Below, piece by piece: positions 17,196 through 24,441 of a DNA stretch of 35,765 nt; position 1 is the stretch's first letter; each line of letters starts with the position of its first letter. The DNA lies in the NCBI GenBank assembly GCA_031277475.1, contig JAITMJ010000054.1, positions 1 through 35,765 on the forward strand. The letters run 5' to 3'. The position numbers were made by a program, and so were the translations under genes. Source of the stretch: Flavobacteriaceae bacterium (GTDB lineage Bacteria; Bacteroidota; Bacteroidia; Flavobacteriales; Weeksellaceae). Below the pieces are notes generated by a model. It made no database searches and was not told the origin of the DNA. It was given only the letters and a program-made list of their open reading frames with translations.

Positions 17196-17666
17196 TCAAA
17201 AAGTTAAAATTCTTATTGCCTTTACCACAACAAAAATTAGGAAAGAAATAGCGTATAAATACAGATTGGATAATCGGTAGATTTCTTTTCTGTTTTTGGT
17301 TAAAAATTGCCAAACAACGAGAATTAACATACTGATTATCAAATTAAAATTGTGAGTTTGACCGGATATTTCTGCTTGACACAAACGTTTCAGAAAATAA
17401 TAAATCAAAAAATAAACGGAAACGTATATCAACCAAGTGTTAAAATAAATATTGAAAACAACGAGAACGCTATCAGAAATGAGTTTTTTATAGAAAAAAT
17501 TTAATCCCAACAAAACGATATAAATGAGAAAAAAGTTTACCAAAATTGTTGTAACCCCAATAAAATCGGTATAACGAAAATAAATCCCCGCAAAAATAGC
17601 GTTCATCGTATGTGAGATAAACGCTATAATTACAAGTGTGATGATATTTTTAATAAATAAGGGCAT
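17196..17666 (-). CDS. Small integral membrane protein, unknown function
   Basis: 156 aa with four or five predicted membrane segments (about 5-27, 37-58, 68-92, 107-120, 135-155) and short basic loops (KNRKEIYR). No family recognised. It stands alone on the minus strand between pcrA tail copies C and D, so it forms one module of the accessory array. High AT content and isoleucine/phenylalanine richness are typical of such cargo. A partner or immunity role for a neighbouring module cannot be shown. Confidence 0.6.
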   Translation of the reverse strand: MPLFIKNIITLVIIAFISHTMNAIFAGIYFRYTDFIGVTTILVNFFLIYIVLLGLNFFYKKLISDSVLVVFNIYFNTWLIYVSVYFLIYYFLKRLCQAEISGQTHNFNLIISMLILVVWQFLTKNRKEIYRLSNLYLYAISFLIFVVVKAIRILTF

Positions 17667-17670
17667 TAAT

Positions 17671-17856
17671 TTCGGCGATGGTTTTTCTAGTTATAAATTT
17701 CGTGTTTCAACATCAATAATACAAAAAATATCAATATTTAATGATTTTACGGGCTTTATCGTTTTCAATCTCTCCGATCAAGACACCGCCGAAAAATTAA
17801 GCCTTCAAATTGAAGAACTCATCAAACAGATTCGGAAAACAGACGGAGGGTTGTAA
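17671..17856 (+). other. Possible gene fragment (low confidence)
   Basis: An open stretch encodes SIFNDFTGFIVFNLSDQDTA then EKLSLQIEELIKQIRKTDGG. It looks like the beta-alpha end of a small protein rather than random translation. Its only in-frame ATG lies within the start of the divergent membrane gene and no ribosome site is evident, so it may be a remnant C-terminus. Confidence 0.25.
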
Positions 17857-17860
17857 TTTT

Positions 17861-17905
17861 GTTTTCCTTGGCGGAAAACATCAAAGCAAAAATCCAATTC
17901 CAAAA
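17861..17905 (+). repeat. pcrA 3'-end segment, copy D (internal part)
   Basis: Matches the middle of the tail (VVFLD... to KIQFQN) with an 11-base deletion between two GGA triplets. It stops at CCAATTCCAAAA, close to where copy G also stops (CCAATTCC). Confidence 0.75.
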
Positions 17906-17911
17906 AATCAG

Positions 17912-17919
17912 TATTTTTG
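17912..17919 (+). promoter_or_regulatory. Possible -7 box for the ParE-type toxin-antitoxin pair
   Basis: TATTTTTG matches TAnnTTTG, directly after pcrA tail copy D and 34 bases before the antitoxin ATG at 17954. Confidence 0.4.
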
Positions 17920-17953
17920 TATCGTCTGCAATGCACCGATAAAAAGTTTTGCT

Positions 17954-18214
17954 ATGGAACATACAAGTTTAAATGAAATTTACAGCGAGATACAGCATTT
18001 GTCAAATTCAGACCGACAAACGCTCTACAATCGAATGAAAAATGAGTTTTACGGAAATACCGAAATCGTGGCATACACCACCGACGGCGAACCGCTTAGC
18101 CTCGATGAATACCGTAAAAGAGTTGAGATTGGTATTGAACAATGTGTAAAAAATGAAGGCATCAGTTTGGAAAATTTGAGCAAAGAGTTGGGTTATATTT
18201 ATGAAAGTTTATAA
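17954..18214 (+). CDS. Antitoxin of a ParE/RelE-type toxin-antitoxin pair
   Basis: 86 aa from the ATG at 17954; an in-frame start further upstream would run through pcrA tail copy D and is rejected. The protein is helical and acidic, with GEPLSLDEYRKRVEIGIEQC, a pattern common in antitoxins partnered with RelE/ParE toxins in Bacteroidota. Its end overlaps the toxin start by 14 bases, as in many toxin-antitoxin operons. Expected to neutralise the toxin and repress the operon; no DNA-binding motif was identified with confidence. Confidence 0.75.
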   Translation: MEHTSLNEIYSEIQHLSNSDRQTLYNRMKNEFYGNTEIVAYTTDGEPLSLDEYRKRVEIGIEQCVKNEGISLENLSKELGYIYESL

Positions 18215-18518
18215 AATAATACTCTCAAATTTGGCAAAATCAGATTTGCAAAACATTGTATCGTATCTGACAAATACCGAAAGTTCTGCAACAGCAAAAT
18301 ACGTTGAACACGGTATTTTATCGGCAATGAAACGGCTGAAATATTTTCCTGCCGCGTATCCTCAAGACGAATTCGCCGGCACTGACAAGATAGAAATTCG
18401 CTTTCTTATCAAATGGAGTTACAAAATATTGTTTTTCATTGAAGCAGATACCGTTCAGATTGTCGGAATATTTCACACGGCACAAAATCCTGAAAAACTG
18501 ATGGGTGAAATGGAGTAA
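18201..18518 (+). CDS. ParE/RelE-superfamily toxin
   Basis: 105 aa, normal length. Starts YKIILSNLAKSDLQNIVSYL (basic strand-helix), continues with RLKYFPAAYP, and ends with IRFLIKWSYKILFFIEAD and VQIVGIFHTAQNPEKL, the strand-loop pattern of plasmid-stabilisation ParE/RelE toxins. Whether it acts on gyrase (ParE) or ribosome-bound mRNA (RelE) is not decidable by eye; the FHTAQNPEKL ending favours the ParE-like group. Follows its antitoxin with overlap; flanked by pcrA tail copies D and E. Confidence 0.85.
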   Translation: MKVYKIILSNLAKSDLQNIVSYLTNTESSATAKYVEHGILSAMKRLKYFPAAYPQDEFAGTDKIEIRFLIKWSYKILFFIEADTVQIVGIFHTAQNPEKLMGEME

Positions 18519-18553
18519 AAATATCCGTTATTTATCACGAAAATTATCCGAAA

Positions 18554-18738
18554 ACCGACCCCGAAAATATCAAAGCAAAAATCCAATTCCAAAACGGAGA
18601 TGAAAAAAATCTGCTTTTGAGGTTTGCGAAGTTGGTGAAGGTGTGATTGTTTAAAGTTTAAAAAAATCTACTTTCGACAAACTCAATCAGACACATTTAA
18701 ACTGAAAATATCTTTTTTGTCTTGACCACGGATTTTGT
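18554..18738 (+). repeat. pcrA 3'-end segment, copy E, plus shared flank
   Basis: 18554-18646 matches the tail from TDPENIKAK to VKV plus TGA; all differences from copy A are synonymous. From about 18603 to 18738 the sequence, including the 3' part of the 59-aa gene, is repeated at 19441-19580, so the gene pair between is flanked by a ~136-bp direct repeat. Confidence 0.85.
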
Positions 18739-18876
18739 TTTCCGTTTTTCTCTTTGATTTTTTTCTTTATCCGCTTTTATAAAAGCACTCAGTTCTTTTT
18801 TTTGTTTTTCGGTCAAGGGTTTTCCCTGTATCACAAAGTCAACGCCTTCCGGTTCTCTGATAAATCCCATAATCAT
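18697..18876 (-). CDS. Small basic protein, possible partner of the 176-aa protein
   Basis: 59 aa: MIMGFIREPEGVDFVIQGKP, then LTEKQKKELSAFIKADK and a Lys/Arg-rich tail. Short proteins beginning GFIREPEGVDF are familiar next to small genes in Bacteroidota, but no function is assigned. The start overlaps the stop of the 176-aa gene (ATGA at 18873-18876), or translation may begin at ATG 18870. The coupling suggests a two-gene module, perhaps toxin-antitoxin. The last 13 codons are repeated at the 19441-19580 copy (TKSVVKIKKTFSV). Confidence 0.6.
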   Translation of the reverse strand: MIMGFIREPEGVDFVIQGKPLTEKQKKELSAFIKADKEKNQREKRKTKSVVKTKKIFSV

Positions 18877-19403
18877 CTGTTTTTAAAATAAGTTTCAATT
18901 AAAATATTAGCGGCGGCGGTATTGATAACCATTAATTGTCCGCCAAATAATTGTGCGTTTAGTGTTGTTTTGTAATGTTCAATTAATTTCGTCTTTGCCG
19001 TGAAAGAAACATATCCTCCAAATCCTTTTTGAAATGAAGTTTTGCAAACGTAGGCAACCAAATTTCCGGCAACACCTTCATACAATTTATTTCTTCCAAG
19101 ATTGAAAGGAGCCGTTTCTAATAAATCCATATAGATATGATCATCATTTACGGTAAACGAAACCAATCCTTGAACAATATTCGGATTTTTTACAATAGTT
19201 AATTTGAATACTTCTTTTTTGTTGTTATCAAATTCGGATTTCCAATTAAAATTCCAACCGTTTTTCTTCGATATTTGAGGCAAATCTGCTTTCGTAAATC
19301 GAATGACATCCGTATCAAAACTATCTCCGGAAATAGTATTTCGGATGGAGTTTGTGAGGAAATCAATTTCAAAATCCAATTCTATTTTTTTCTTATCTTT
19401 CAC
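18873..19403 (-). CDS. 176-aa protein, possible GNAT-like fold
   Basis: Starts with GTG at 19403 (no suitable ATG near). The second half (ETAPFNLGRNKLYEGVAGNL, KGFGGYVSFTAKTKLIEHYK and INTAAANILIETYF) resembles the strand-helix pattern of GNAT acetyltransferase folds, though the usual Q/RxxGxG/A acetyl-CoA motif is not evident. Coupled to the 59-aa gene. Acetyltransferase-fold toxins exist in bacteria, so a toxin role is possible but unproven. Flanked by direct repeats carrying pcrA tail sequence, marking it as a mobile or exchanged module. Confidence 0.55.
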   Translation of the reverse strand: MKDKKKIELDFEIDFLTNSIRNTISGDSFDTDVIRFTKADLPQISKKNGWNFNWKSEFDNNKKEVFKLTIVKNPNIVQGLVSFTVNDDHIYMDLLETAPFNLGRNKLYEGVAGNLVAYVCKTSFQKGFGGYVSFTAKTKLIEHYKTTLNAQLFGGQLMVINTAAANILIETYFKNR

Positions 19404-19440
19404 CTTGCGAATTTACGAAATTTCACCATCATCAGCAGCG

Positions 19441-19580
19441 AAAAAAAATCTGCTTTTGAGGTTTGCGAAGTTGGTGAAGGTGTGATTGTTTAAAGTTTAA
19501 AAAAAATCCGCTTTCGACAAACTCAATCAGAGGCACATTTAAACTGAAAATGTCTTTTTTATTTTGACCACGGATTTTGT
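19441..19580 (+). repeat. pcrA 3'-end segment, copy F, plus remnant of the 59-aa gene
   Basis: 19441-19485 repeats the last ~45 bases of pcrA (TGA end). The following bases to 19580 match 18647-18738 closely and on the minus strand hold the last codons of a second copy of the 59-aa gene. Confidence 0.85.
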
Positions 19581-19741
19581 GTGAGATTTTTTCAGTCGGC
19601 AGCAAGCATATAAAAAACTAAAGCTGCTTTCATCACCAACACAAGTTTGGGAGAGGAGGAAGCAGCATCACGCCGCAAATGTACGACTTAAATTCCGATT
19701 AACCTATTTTTTGATTTTTTTTTGCAATTTTGTGACGAAAT

Positions 19742-20374
19742 ATGACAGAACAACAACTAAAATATTATCTCTCAAGTTCAAGATTTAATGTTTATCTTGC
19801 CAAAACCAATAATCATTTTGCCAAAGCCTATCAACTTTATAAAGCAAACATTGAACTTTCCGAAGCATTTTATCCCATTCTTTCTATACTTGAAATCAGT
19901 TTGAGAAATGCTATTCACGAAACATTGAAAACACATTTTCAAGACGAGTATTGGTTTAAAAACAATTTGCCTATTGAGTTTTTACCTTTTGTCTCGGAAG
20001 CGACACAAAAACTGACAGCACAACGTAAAATCATTACTGCCGACAGAATAATTGCTGAACTGAATTTTGGATTTTGGAGCAGATTGTTTAATCGGCATTA
20101 CACAAGTCTGCTATGGAAATCTCTGAGACTTATTTTTAAAAACACCCCCAAACACTTACGACAAAGAAACACAATATCAGACGCATTATACAACGTACGA
20201 ACATTGCGAAACAGAATTTATCACTATGAGCCTATTTTCGGTAATCTGCAAGATTTGGAAAATCAATACAAACAAATGATGACATTTCTAATGTGGCTGG
20301 ATAATGGCTTACCAAAGTTACTTATTGACCTTGACCGTTTTAATGATGTGTTAAAAAAAGTAAAAACGATATAA
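19742..20374 (+). CDS. Abi family protein (AbiD/F-like, HEPN RNase fold)
   Basis: 210 aa, all helical. The ending LYNVRTLRNRIYHYEPIFGN contains R156-x4-H161 (RNRIYH), the Rx4-6H motif of HEPN ribonucleases, in the position typical of Abi-like proteins linked to abortive phage infection. Near residue 51, EISLRNAIHETL is the second conserved helix. The stop codon is formed by the first bases of pcrA tail copy G (TAAAGTTCGG), so the natural C-terminus may have been trimmed or extended by a few residues. No antitoxin is adjacent. Defence role is inferred from family. Confidence 0.8.
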   Translation: MTEQQLKYYLSSSRFNVYLAKTNNHFAKAYQLYKANIELSEAFYPILSILEISLRNAIHETLKTHFQDEYWFKNNLPIEFLPFVSEATQKLTAQRKIITADRIIAELNFGFWSRLFNRHYTSLLWKSLRLIFKNTPKHLRQRNTISDALYNVRTLRNRIYHYEPIFGNLQDLENQYKQMMTFLMWLDNGLPKLLIDLDRFNDVLKKVKTI

Positions 20375-20460
20375 AGTTCGGCACGACAGATTTGGAATCG
20401 GCGAAGTGGTTTTCCTTGACGGAACCGACCCGGAAAACATCAAAGCAAAAATCCAATTCC
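20371..20460 (+). repeat. pcrA 3'-end segment, copy G (internal part)
   Basis: Matches the tail from DKVRHDRFGIGE to KAKIQF, with one synonymous difference noted (GAC for GAT). Begins within the Abi stop codon and ends at CAATTCC, near the endpoint of copy D. Confidence 0.88.
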
Positions 20461-20539
20461 ATTCGCAGTTTTCGCAGTGCTTTTGACAAAACTAAAAACT
20501 ATAAAAACTTGTAAATTTGTAACTCAAAATAAATATTCG

Positions 20540-20799
20540 ATGTATAGAACAATATTCACCCCGACAGTAGCAGACAGCAAAATTCCTTTCACGATTCCTT
20601 CCGAATGGTGTACGGTAAAGAAATAGAATTTATTGTTTTTCCGATAGAGCACGAGTTTGAAGAAAGCCCAAAAAGTGAGAAAACAGATATTATGAAATAT
20701 TTTGGTGCTTGGAAAACAGATAAGTCGGCGGCGGAAATTATTGCAGACATTCGCGATAGCCGCACTTCCGGGAAAACACGAAATTTAGGATATTTTTGA
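20540..20799 (+). pseudogene. Antitoxin remnant, frameshifted
   Basis: An ATG at 20540 opens MYRTIFTPTVADSKIPFTIP and ends early. The neighbouring frame continues WYGKEIEFIVFPIEHEFEES and ends SGKTRNLGYF. Together they give a normal antitoxin of about 86 aa partnered with PIN toxins, broken near 20605. It is followed by a PIN remnant. Confidence 0.65.
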
Positions 20800-20808
20800 T
20801 TTCACATT

Positions 20809-20913
20809 ATGGCAAAATATCTGTTGGATACGAATATGATTCTGATAACCGATAATCAAAAGCATTTGAAACGTTTATCCGAGATAGAAATAGAAAATTG
20901 GATTATCCGATAA
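20809..20913 (+). pseudogene. VapC-like PIN toxin remnant, internally deleted
   Basis: Encodes 34 aa: MAKYLLDTNMI, the start of PIN-domain toxins with the first catalytic Asp, joined directly to LITDNQKHLKRLSEIEIENW, the usual C-terminal part. The middle of the domain, roughly 90 residues, is missing. Spaced 9 bases after the broken antitoxin. Non-functional relic. Confidence 0.7.
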
Positions 20914-20928
20914 AAATCCGCTTCAAAT

Positions 20929-22086
20929 CTACTCCGCGCTTTCTGTTGCGAAATGAAAAATCGGTTTCAAAGCGTTCATTTTCTGCAAGTTCTGTTCTTT
21001 TGCACGGATTTTTTTGCCGTCGAAATCGAGGATTAAAAGGCTGTCTTTTTTGGAATAAAAAAATCCGATTTCTTTCCGATTTCCGGAATAATCCTCCAGC
21101 AAAATGGTATGTTCCGAAGTGTTTTGGAAGTAATGAAAATCTTTGGTTTCGCCGTTTTCATTCATAAAAATCAGATAATGTTTTCGATGAAAAAACAAGT
21201 ATTTTGTTTCGGAATTTTTGTCTAAAACCTTGAAAGCACCGTGCAGAAAAGGTCTTTTTTGTGCATCGTCGTTAAAGTTTTCAAAATTGAAATACGGAAA
21301 AAGTATCGCTGCCGCCGAAAGACCGAGAACCGCAGTTTTGGCGAACACAAAAACGGGTTGAAATTTTGTGTTTTGAAAAAGGCGATTGCCGCCCAAACGT
21401 TCTCGTTTTTTCAGAATCAGAAAGCGATAGATGTTCCAAATATCGTCTTTTGCGGCGAACAGCGTCATCAAAAATAAAATTAAAGAAAACAGTTTTACGG
21501 AAATATCAAAACCCAGATTGATGAACAAAATATTCAGAAAAATTCCTGCGGAAAGCATTAAACCCACAATTTTTGTCTTTCGGAACATCAGAAAAACGGC
21601 AGCCGAAACTTCTACGATTCCCGAAAAAACGGAATAAGTTCGCGAAATTCCCATCGTGCTCCAAAACAAAATATCGCGGTCTAAATTTCCGAATCGGCTG
21701 TATAAAATATTGGGTTCGGGAAGGTAGAATTGCGCTTTGAAAACTTTGTCGAACCCGTATTTTAAAAGAACGATTGCGAGATAAATACAGATAATTTCTT
21801 TTGAGATTTCGTTTCGTTTGATGAAATATTTTGGCGGAATGAAAACGGAAATCATTATCGAAATCATTAATAAAAATCCCATTAAAATAAACATCGAAAG
21901 GCTGTCCGATGAAAAATCCACGCGAATATTTTCTTTACCGAAAACGCTTGCCGAAACCAATTTTGCAAAATTTCCAAAGAGAAATTGCGAGATATTTCGT
22001 TGGAAACTTCCCAAAAAATCCAACGGAAAAAATAGGATAAACAGCAGAAAAAAACAGCCTGCAAAAATTGGAAATTTATTTTTCAT
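20929..22086 (-). CDS. DoxX-like multi-pass membrane protein
   Basis: 385 aa from ATG 22086, one base after the stop of the preceding gene; an earlier ATG at 22113 overlaps that gene and is less likely. Several membrane helices fill the first ~260 residues, including LKYGFDKVFKAQFYLPEPNI and GIVEVSAAVFLMF, a pattern like DoxX/HTTM-type proteins. The C-terminal ~130 residues form a soluble, beta-rich domain (HGAFKVLDKNSETKYLFFHR, HTILLEDYSGNRKEIGFF). No catalytic motif seen. Probably co-transcribed with the two genes upstream. Confidence 0.6.
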   Translation of the reverse strand: MKNKFPIFAGCFFLLFILFFPLDFLGSFQRNISQFLFGNFAKLVSASVFGKENIRVDFSSDSLSMFILMGFLLMISIMISVFIPPKYFIKRNEISKEIICIYLAIVLLKYGFDKVFKAQFYLPEPNILYSRFGNLDRDILFWSTMGISRTYSVFSGIVEVSAAVFLMFRKTKIVGLMLSAGIFLNILFINLGFDISVKLFSLILFLMTLFAAKDDIWNIYRFLILKKRERLGGNRLFQNTKFQPVFVFAKTAVLGLSAAAILFPYFNFENFNDDAQKRPFLHGAFKVLDKNSETKYLFFHRKHYLIFMNENGETKDFHYFQNTSEHTILLEDYSGNRKEIGFFYSKKDSLLILDFDGKKIRAKEQNLQKMNALKPIFHFATESAE

Positions 22087-22087
22087 T

Positions 22088-22723
22088 TTATTTTTTTCGA
22101 GAAATAAAAGCATTCAAAATTGAAATCGAAAACACAAACAATATCAATAAGTTGCTGACCAAACTTGCTTGTTTTATTTTTGAAGTTTTGATTTTTGATG
22201 TTTTGGTTTTGGAACTTTCTACGGCTTTAAATTTGGTGGAACCATCTTTGTAGTTCGGACTGATTTTCACGTTTTTCAAATTTTTATAGGTGTGGTTTTT
22301 TTCATCGTATTTTAGAAAAACCGTGGAACTGTCGCGATAAGACACCGAATAAAACAAACCATATTCATTTTCTTTAGTTGAAAACTCCAAAGTATTATCA
22401 TCCGGATTTTTGTTTTGATTTTCGTCGGTTTTTATCGGAAAAGTTTTTACATTTCTGTCGTTCAACTTAATCCGATCATATCCCCATCCTGATTTGGATA
22501 TTACAACTACTTTTTCATCATTTACAACAATTACGGAATCAATTTTAGTTTCAAATGGCGGATTTCCCAAATTAGAAAAATTGGAATCGAATTTGTTTTC
22601 AAAAACGGCTTTTTCAAAATTTGCCATATTTCCGCTGTGGCTTTTGTAGGCGATGATTTTGGTTTGTGATAAAAGCAAATTAGCGGAAAAAATTGCCAAA
22701 CACGTTAAAGTTAATTTTTTCAT
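22088..22723 (-). CDS. Exported protein with C-terminal membrane anchor, unknown function
   Basis: 211 aa. Signal peptide MKKLTLTCLAIFSANLLLSQ, then a soluble domain of about 150 residues (GWGYDRIKLNDRNVKTFPIK), a Lys/Ser/Thr-rich stalk with a SKIKTSKIK repeat, and a C-terminal hydrophobic helix (about 187-206) ending ISRKK. This suggests a periplasmic domain tethered to the inner membrane. The signal peptide is nearly the same as that of the SIMPL protein at 24442-25410, including at DNA level. Function unknown. Confidence 0.6.
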   Translation of the reverse strand: MKKLTLTCLAIFSANLLLSQTKIIAYKSHSGNMANFEKAVFENKFDSNFSNLGNPPFETKIDSVIVVNDEKVVVISKSGWGYDRIKLNDRNVKTFPIKTDENQNKNPDDNTLEFSTKENEYGLFYSVSYRDSSTVFLKYDEKNHTYKNLKNVKISPNYKDGSTKFKAVESSKTKTSKIKTSKIKQASLVSNLLILFVFSISILNAFISRKK

Positions 22724-22750
22724 TTTTTTATTTTTTTAATGATTATGATT

Positions 22751-24238
22751 TTATTTTACCCTAAAAAACAATTGATTATTATCCATAATTTCTGCTTCAA
22801 TTTTATTTGATTTGAACAGATTAAGCAATGTTTCTTTATCTGTCGGTGGTTCAAATTTGGAAAAATCAATGTTCACGGTTCCGTTAATTTCGGCATCATC
22901 AATCAGCAGTCGTGCATTTTCGAGTTCATAATTTTGTTCTTGTATTTTAATGATGATTGTAGCATCCTCAATGTATAATCCCATAAAATTTTGAATATAT
23001 TCATCGGAATGAAGGCGGAACGGAAAATCCTGCTTTTCGTATTGCTGGTGAAAAGATGAAATATGTCCGAAATCAATTTTATTTTCGTAAATATCCAAAT
23101 CAAAGGAATATCCGAATGGCACTATTTTTAAAGAATTTTCTCCAAAATAAAACGAATCTGAATTGAACGGATCAAAATTAATTGCCTTTTCATTTTCCAC
23201 GACAATTCTTTCGTAAGGCAAATTTTGATATTTGAAATCGGCGCGAACAATGACGGACAATTTTTTCTCTTTGCCGGAAATATCTTTGATGTTCGGATTT
23301 GATATTTCCAGAGCGATGATTTCATCTTCAAAACCAAATTGCAACGAGCCATAATATTTATCAATCAAATATTGTGGATTAAATTTGTATGAACGCGAGG
23401 GCGGATTAAGAAAATTATAAACGTAAGTGATTAATTCTTTGGCATTTACAGACGGCATATATTTTCCGTATTCTTTATAAAATTTATCGAAAAATAAAGA
23501 AATACTTAAAAAATAATCGTGCATAGTTCCGTATTTTTCATTAATATTTCTCAAATATTCATCTCTTATTGCTCTGATTTGTTCGTAATCTGCACTCGAA
23601 TAACTGTAAGATTTTCCCGTGTAATTTTCATAAAAATCTTGCATATATTTTTTATCGCTTGTGAGATATTCGGAAATTTTATAAACGTTAAAATCCACTT
23701 CCGAATCAAGTTCTAAATAAAGCAACGCCATATAATCTCCAAAACTTGGTTTTCGAGTTTTCAGAACAAAAATAGAATCTGCTCTGTTTGGCGTTTTGTT
23801 TTGCTTTTCAATGTTCCATTTTGCTTTTGAATAATCATCAAAATATCTTTCCCAATTTTCATACCGATACTCAAAATTGTGCTTTACATAAAACCGATTT
23901 TCCTTGCACGGCGTTAAATTAACCGTCATATTTTTGTGTCCGATGATTGGAAATTTTATGTTTTCTACCAATTCTACCTTGCCGGAAAAACGTTGATAAC
24001 CGGACGGATATTTTTCATAAATACAAAAAGTTTTATTTTTTAGAATTTCAAAATCAAAATTAAAAACAGAACCTAAATTTTTCGGCGGAACATCCCATTT
24101 TATGAATGAACTGCAAGGATTAAGAAATCCGTAGTCGCTTTTTTCTTTTCCCTGCGGACAATCATTCGGCTGAGCGTTCAGAAAAAAAATATTAAGCGTA
24201 AAAAATAGTGCCGATAAAGTCTTGTAATGTAAATTCAT
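22751..24238 (-). CDS. Large exported protein of unknown function
   Basis: 495 aa with a signal peptide (ending FFLNAQ) and an early cysteine pair (NDCPQGKEKS ... LNPCSSF). The body is rich in Tyr, Asn and Asp (NYTGKSYSYSSADYEQIRAI) with beta-rich C-terminal segments (ATIIIKIQEQNYELENARLL). No known domain recognised. It lies 27 bases upstream of the anchored exported protein on the same strand, so the three genes from 24238 to 20929 probably form one operon, acting at the envelope. Confidence 0.6.
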   Translation of the reverse strand: MNLHYKTLSALFFTLNIFFLNAQPNDCPQGKEKSDYGFLNPCSSFIKWDVPPKNLGSVFNFDFEILKNKTFCIYEKYPSGYQRFSGKVELVENIKFPIIGHKNMTVNLTPCKENRFYVKHNFEYRYENWERYFDDYSKAKWNIEKQNKTPNRADSIFVLKTRKPSFGDYMALLYLELDSEVDFNVYKISEYLTSDKKYMQDFYENYTGKSYSYSSADYEQIRAIRDEYLRNINEKYGTMHDYFLSISLFFDKFYKEYGKYMPSVNAKELITYVYNFLNPPSRSYKFNPQYLIDKYYGSLQFGFEDEIIALEISNPNIKDISGKEKKLSVIVRADFKYQNLPYERIVVENEKAINFDPFNSDSFYFGENSLKIVPFGYSFDLDIYENKIDFGHISSFHQQYEKQDFPFRLHSDEYIQNFMGLYIEDATIIIKIQEQNYELENARLLIDDAEINGTVNIDFSKFEPPTDKETLLNLFKSNKIEAEIMDNNQLFFRVK

Positions 24239-24271
24239 TTTTTTTGATTTAATGATTTTTAAGTGAAAAAC

Positions 24272-24437
24272 ACTTTGTCAAAGTTTAAAATCTTTGACAA
24301 AGTTTAATTTTTGTGCCGCTCTACGAGCGGTTTCCTACTTTTCTCTTTATTCCACAGGCTTCGCCTGCGGTTATTCATATTAAGTCCTACGGACTTTTTT
24401 CTTTTAGCGAATTTATGCTTTTACTTTGTCAAAGTTT
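24272..24437. repeat. Composite palindromic repeat with several hairpins
   Basis: Reads ACTTTGTCAAAG ... CTTTGACAAAGT (24272-24303, perfect 12-bp arms), then three hairpins with 3-base loops: CCGCTC-TAC-GAGCGG (24316-24330), CAGGC-TTC-GCCTG (24355-24367) and AAGTCC-TAC-GGACTT (24382-24396), then ACTTTGTCAAAGT again (24425-24437). The 21-base ends are direct repeats. It lies between two same-strand genes and might also act as a terminator. Confidence 0.8.
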
Positions 24438-24441
24438 AAAA

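Noticed and set aside
17810-17953. Upstream start for the ParE-type antitoxin
   Set aside because: Runs through pcrA tail copy D and the possible promoter; ATG 17954 gives a normal antitoxin.
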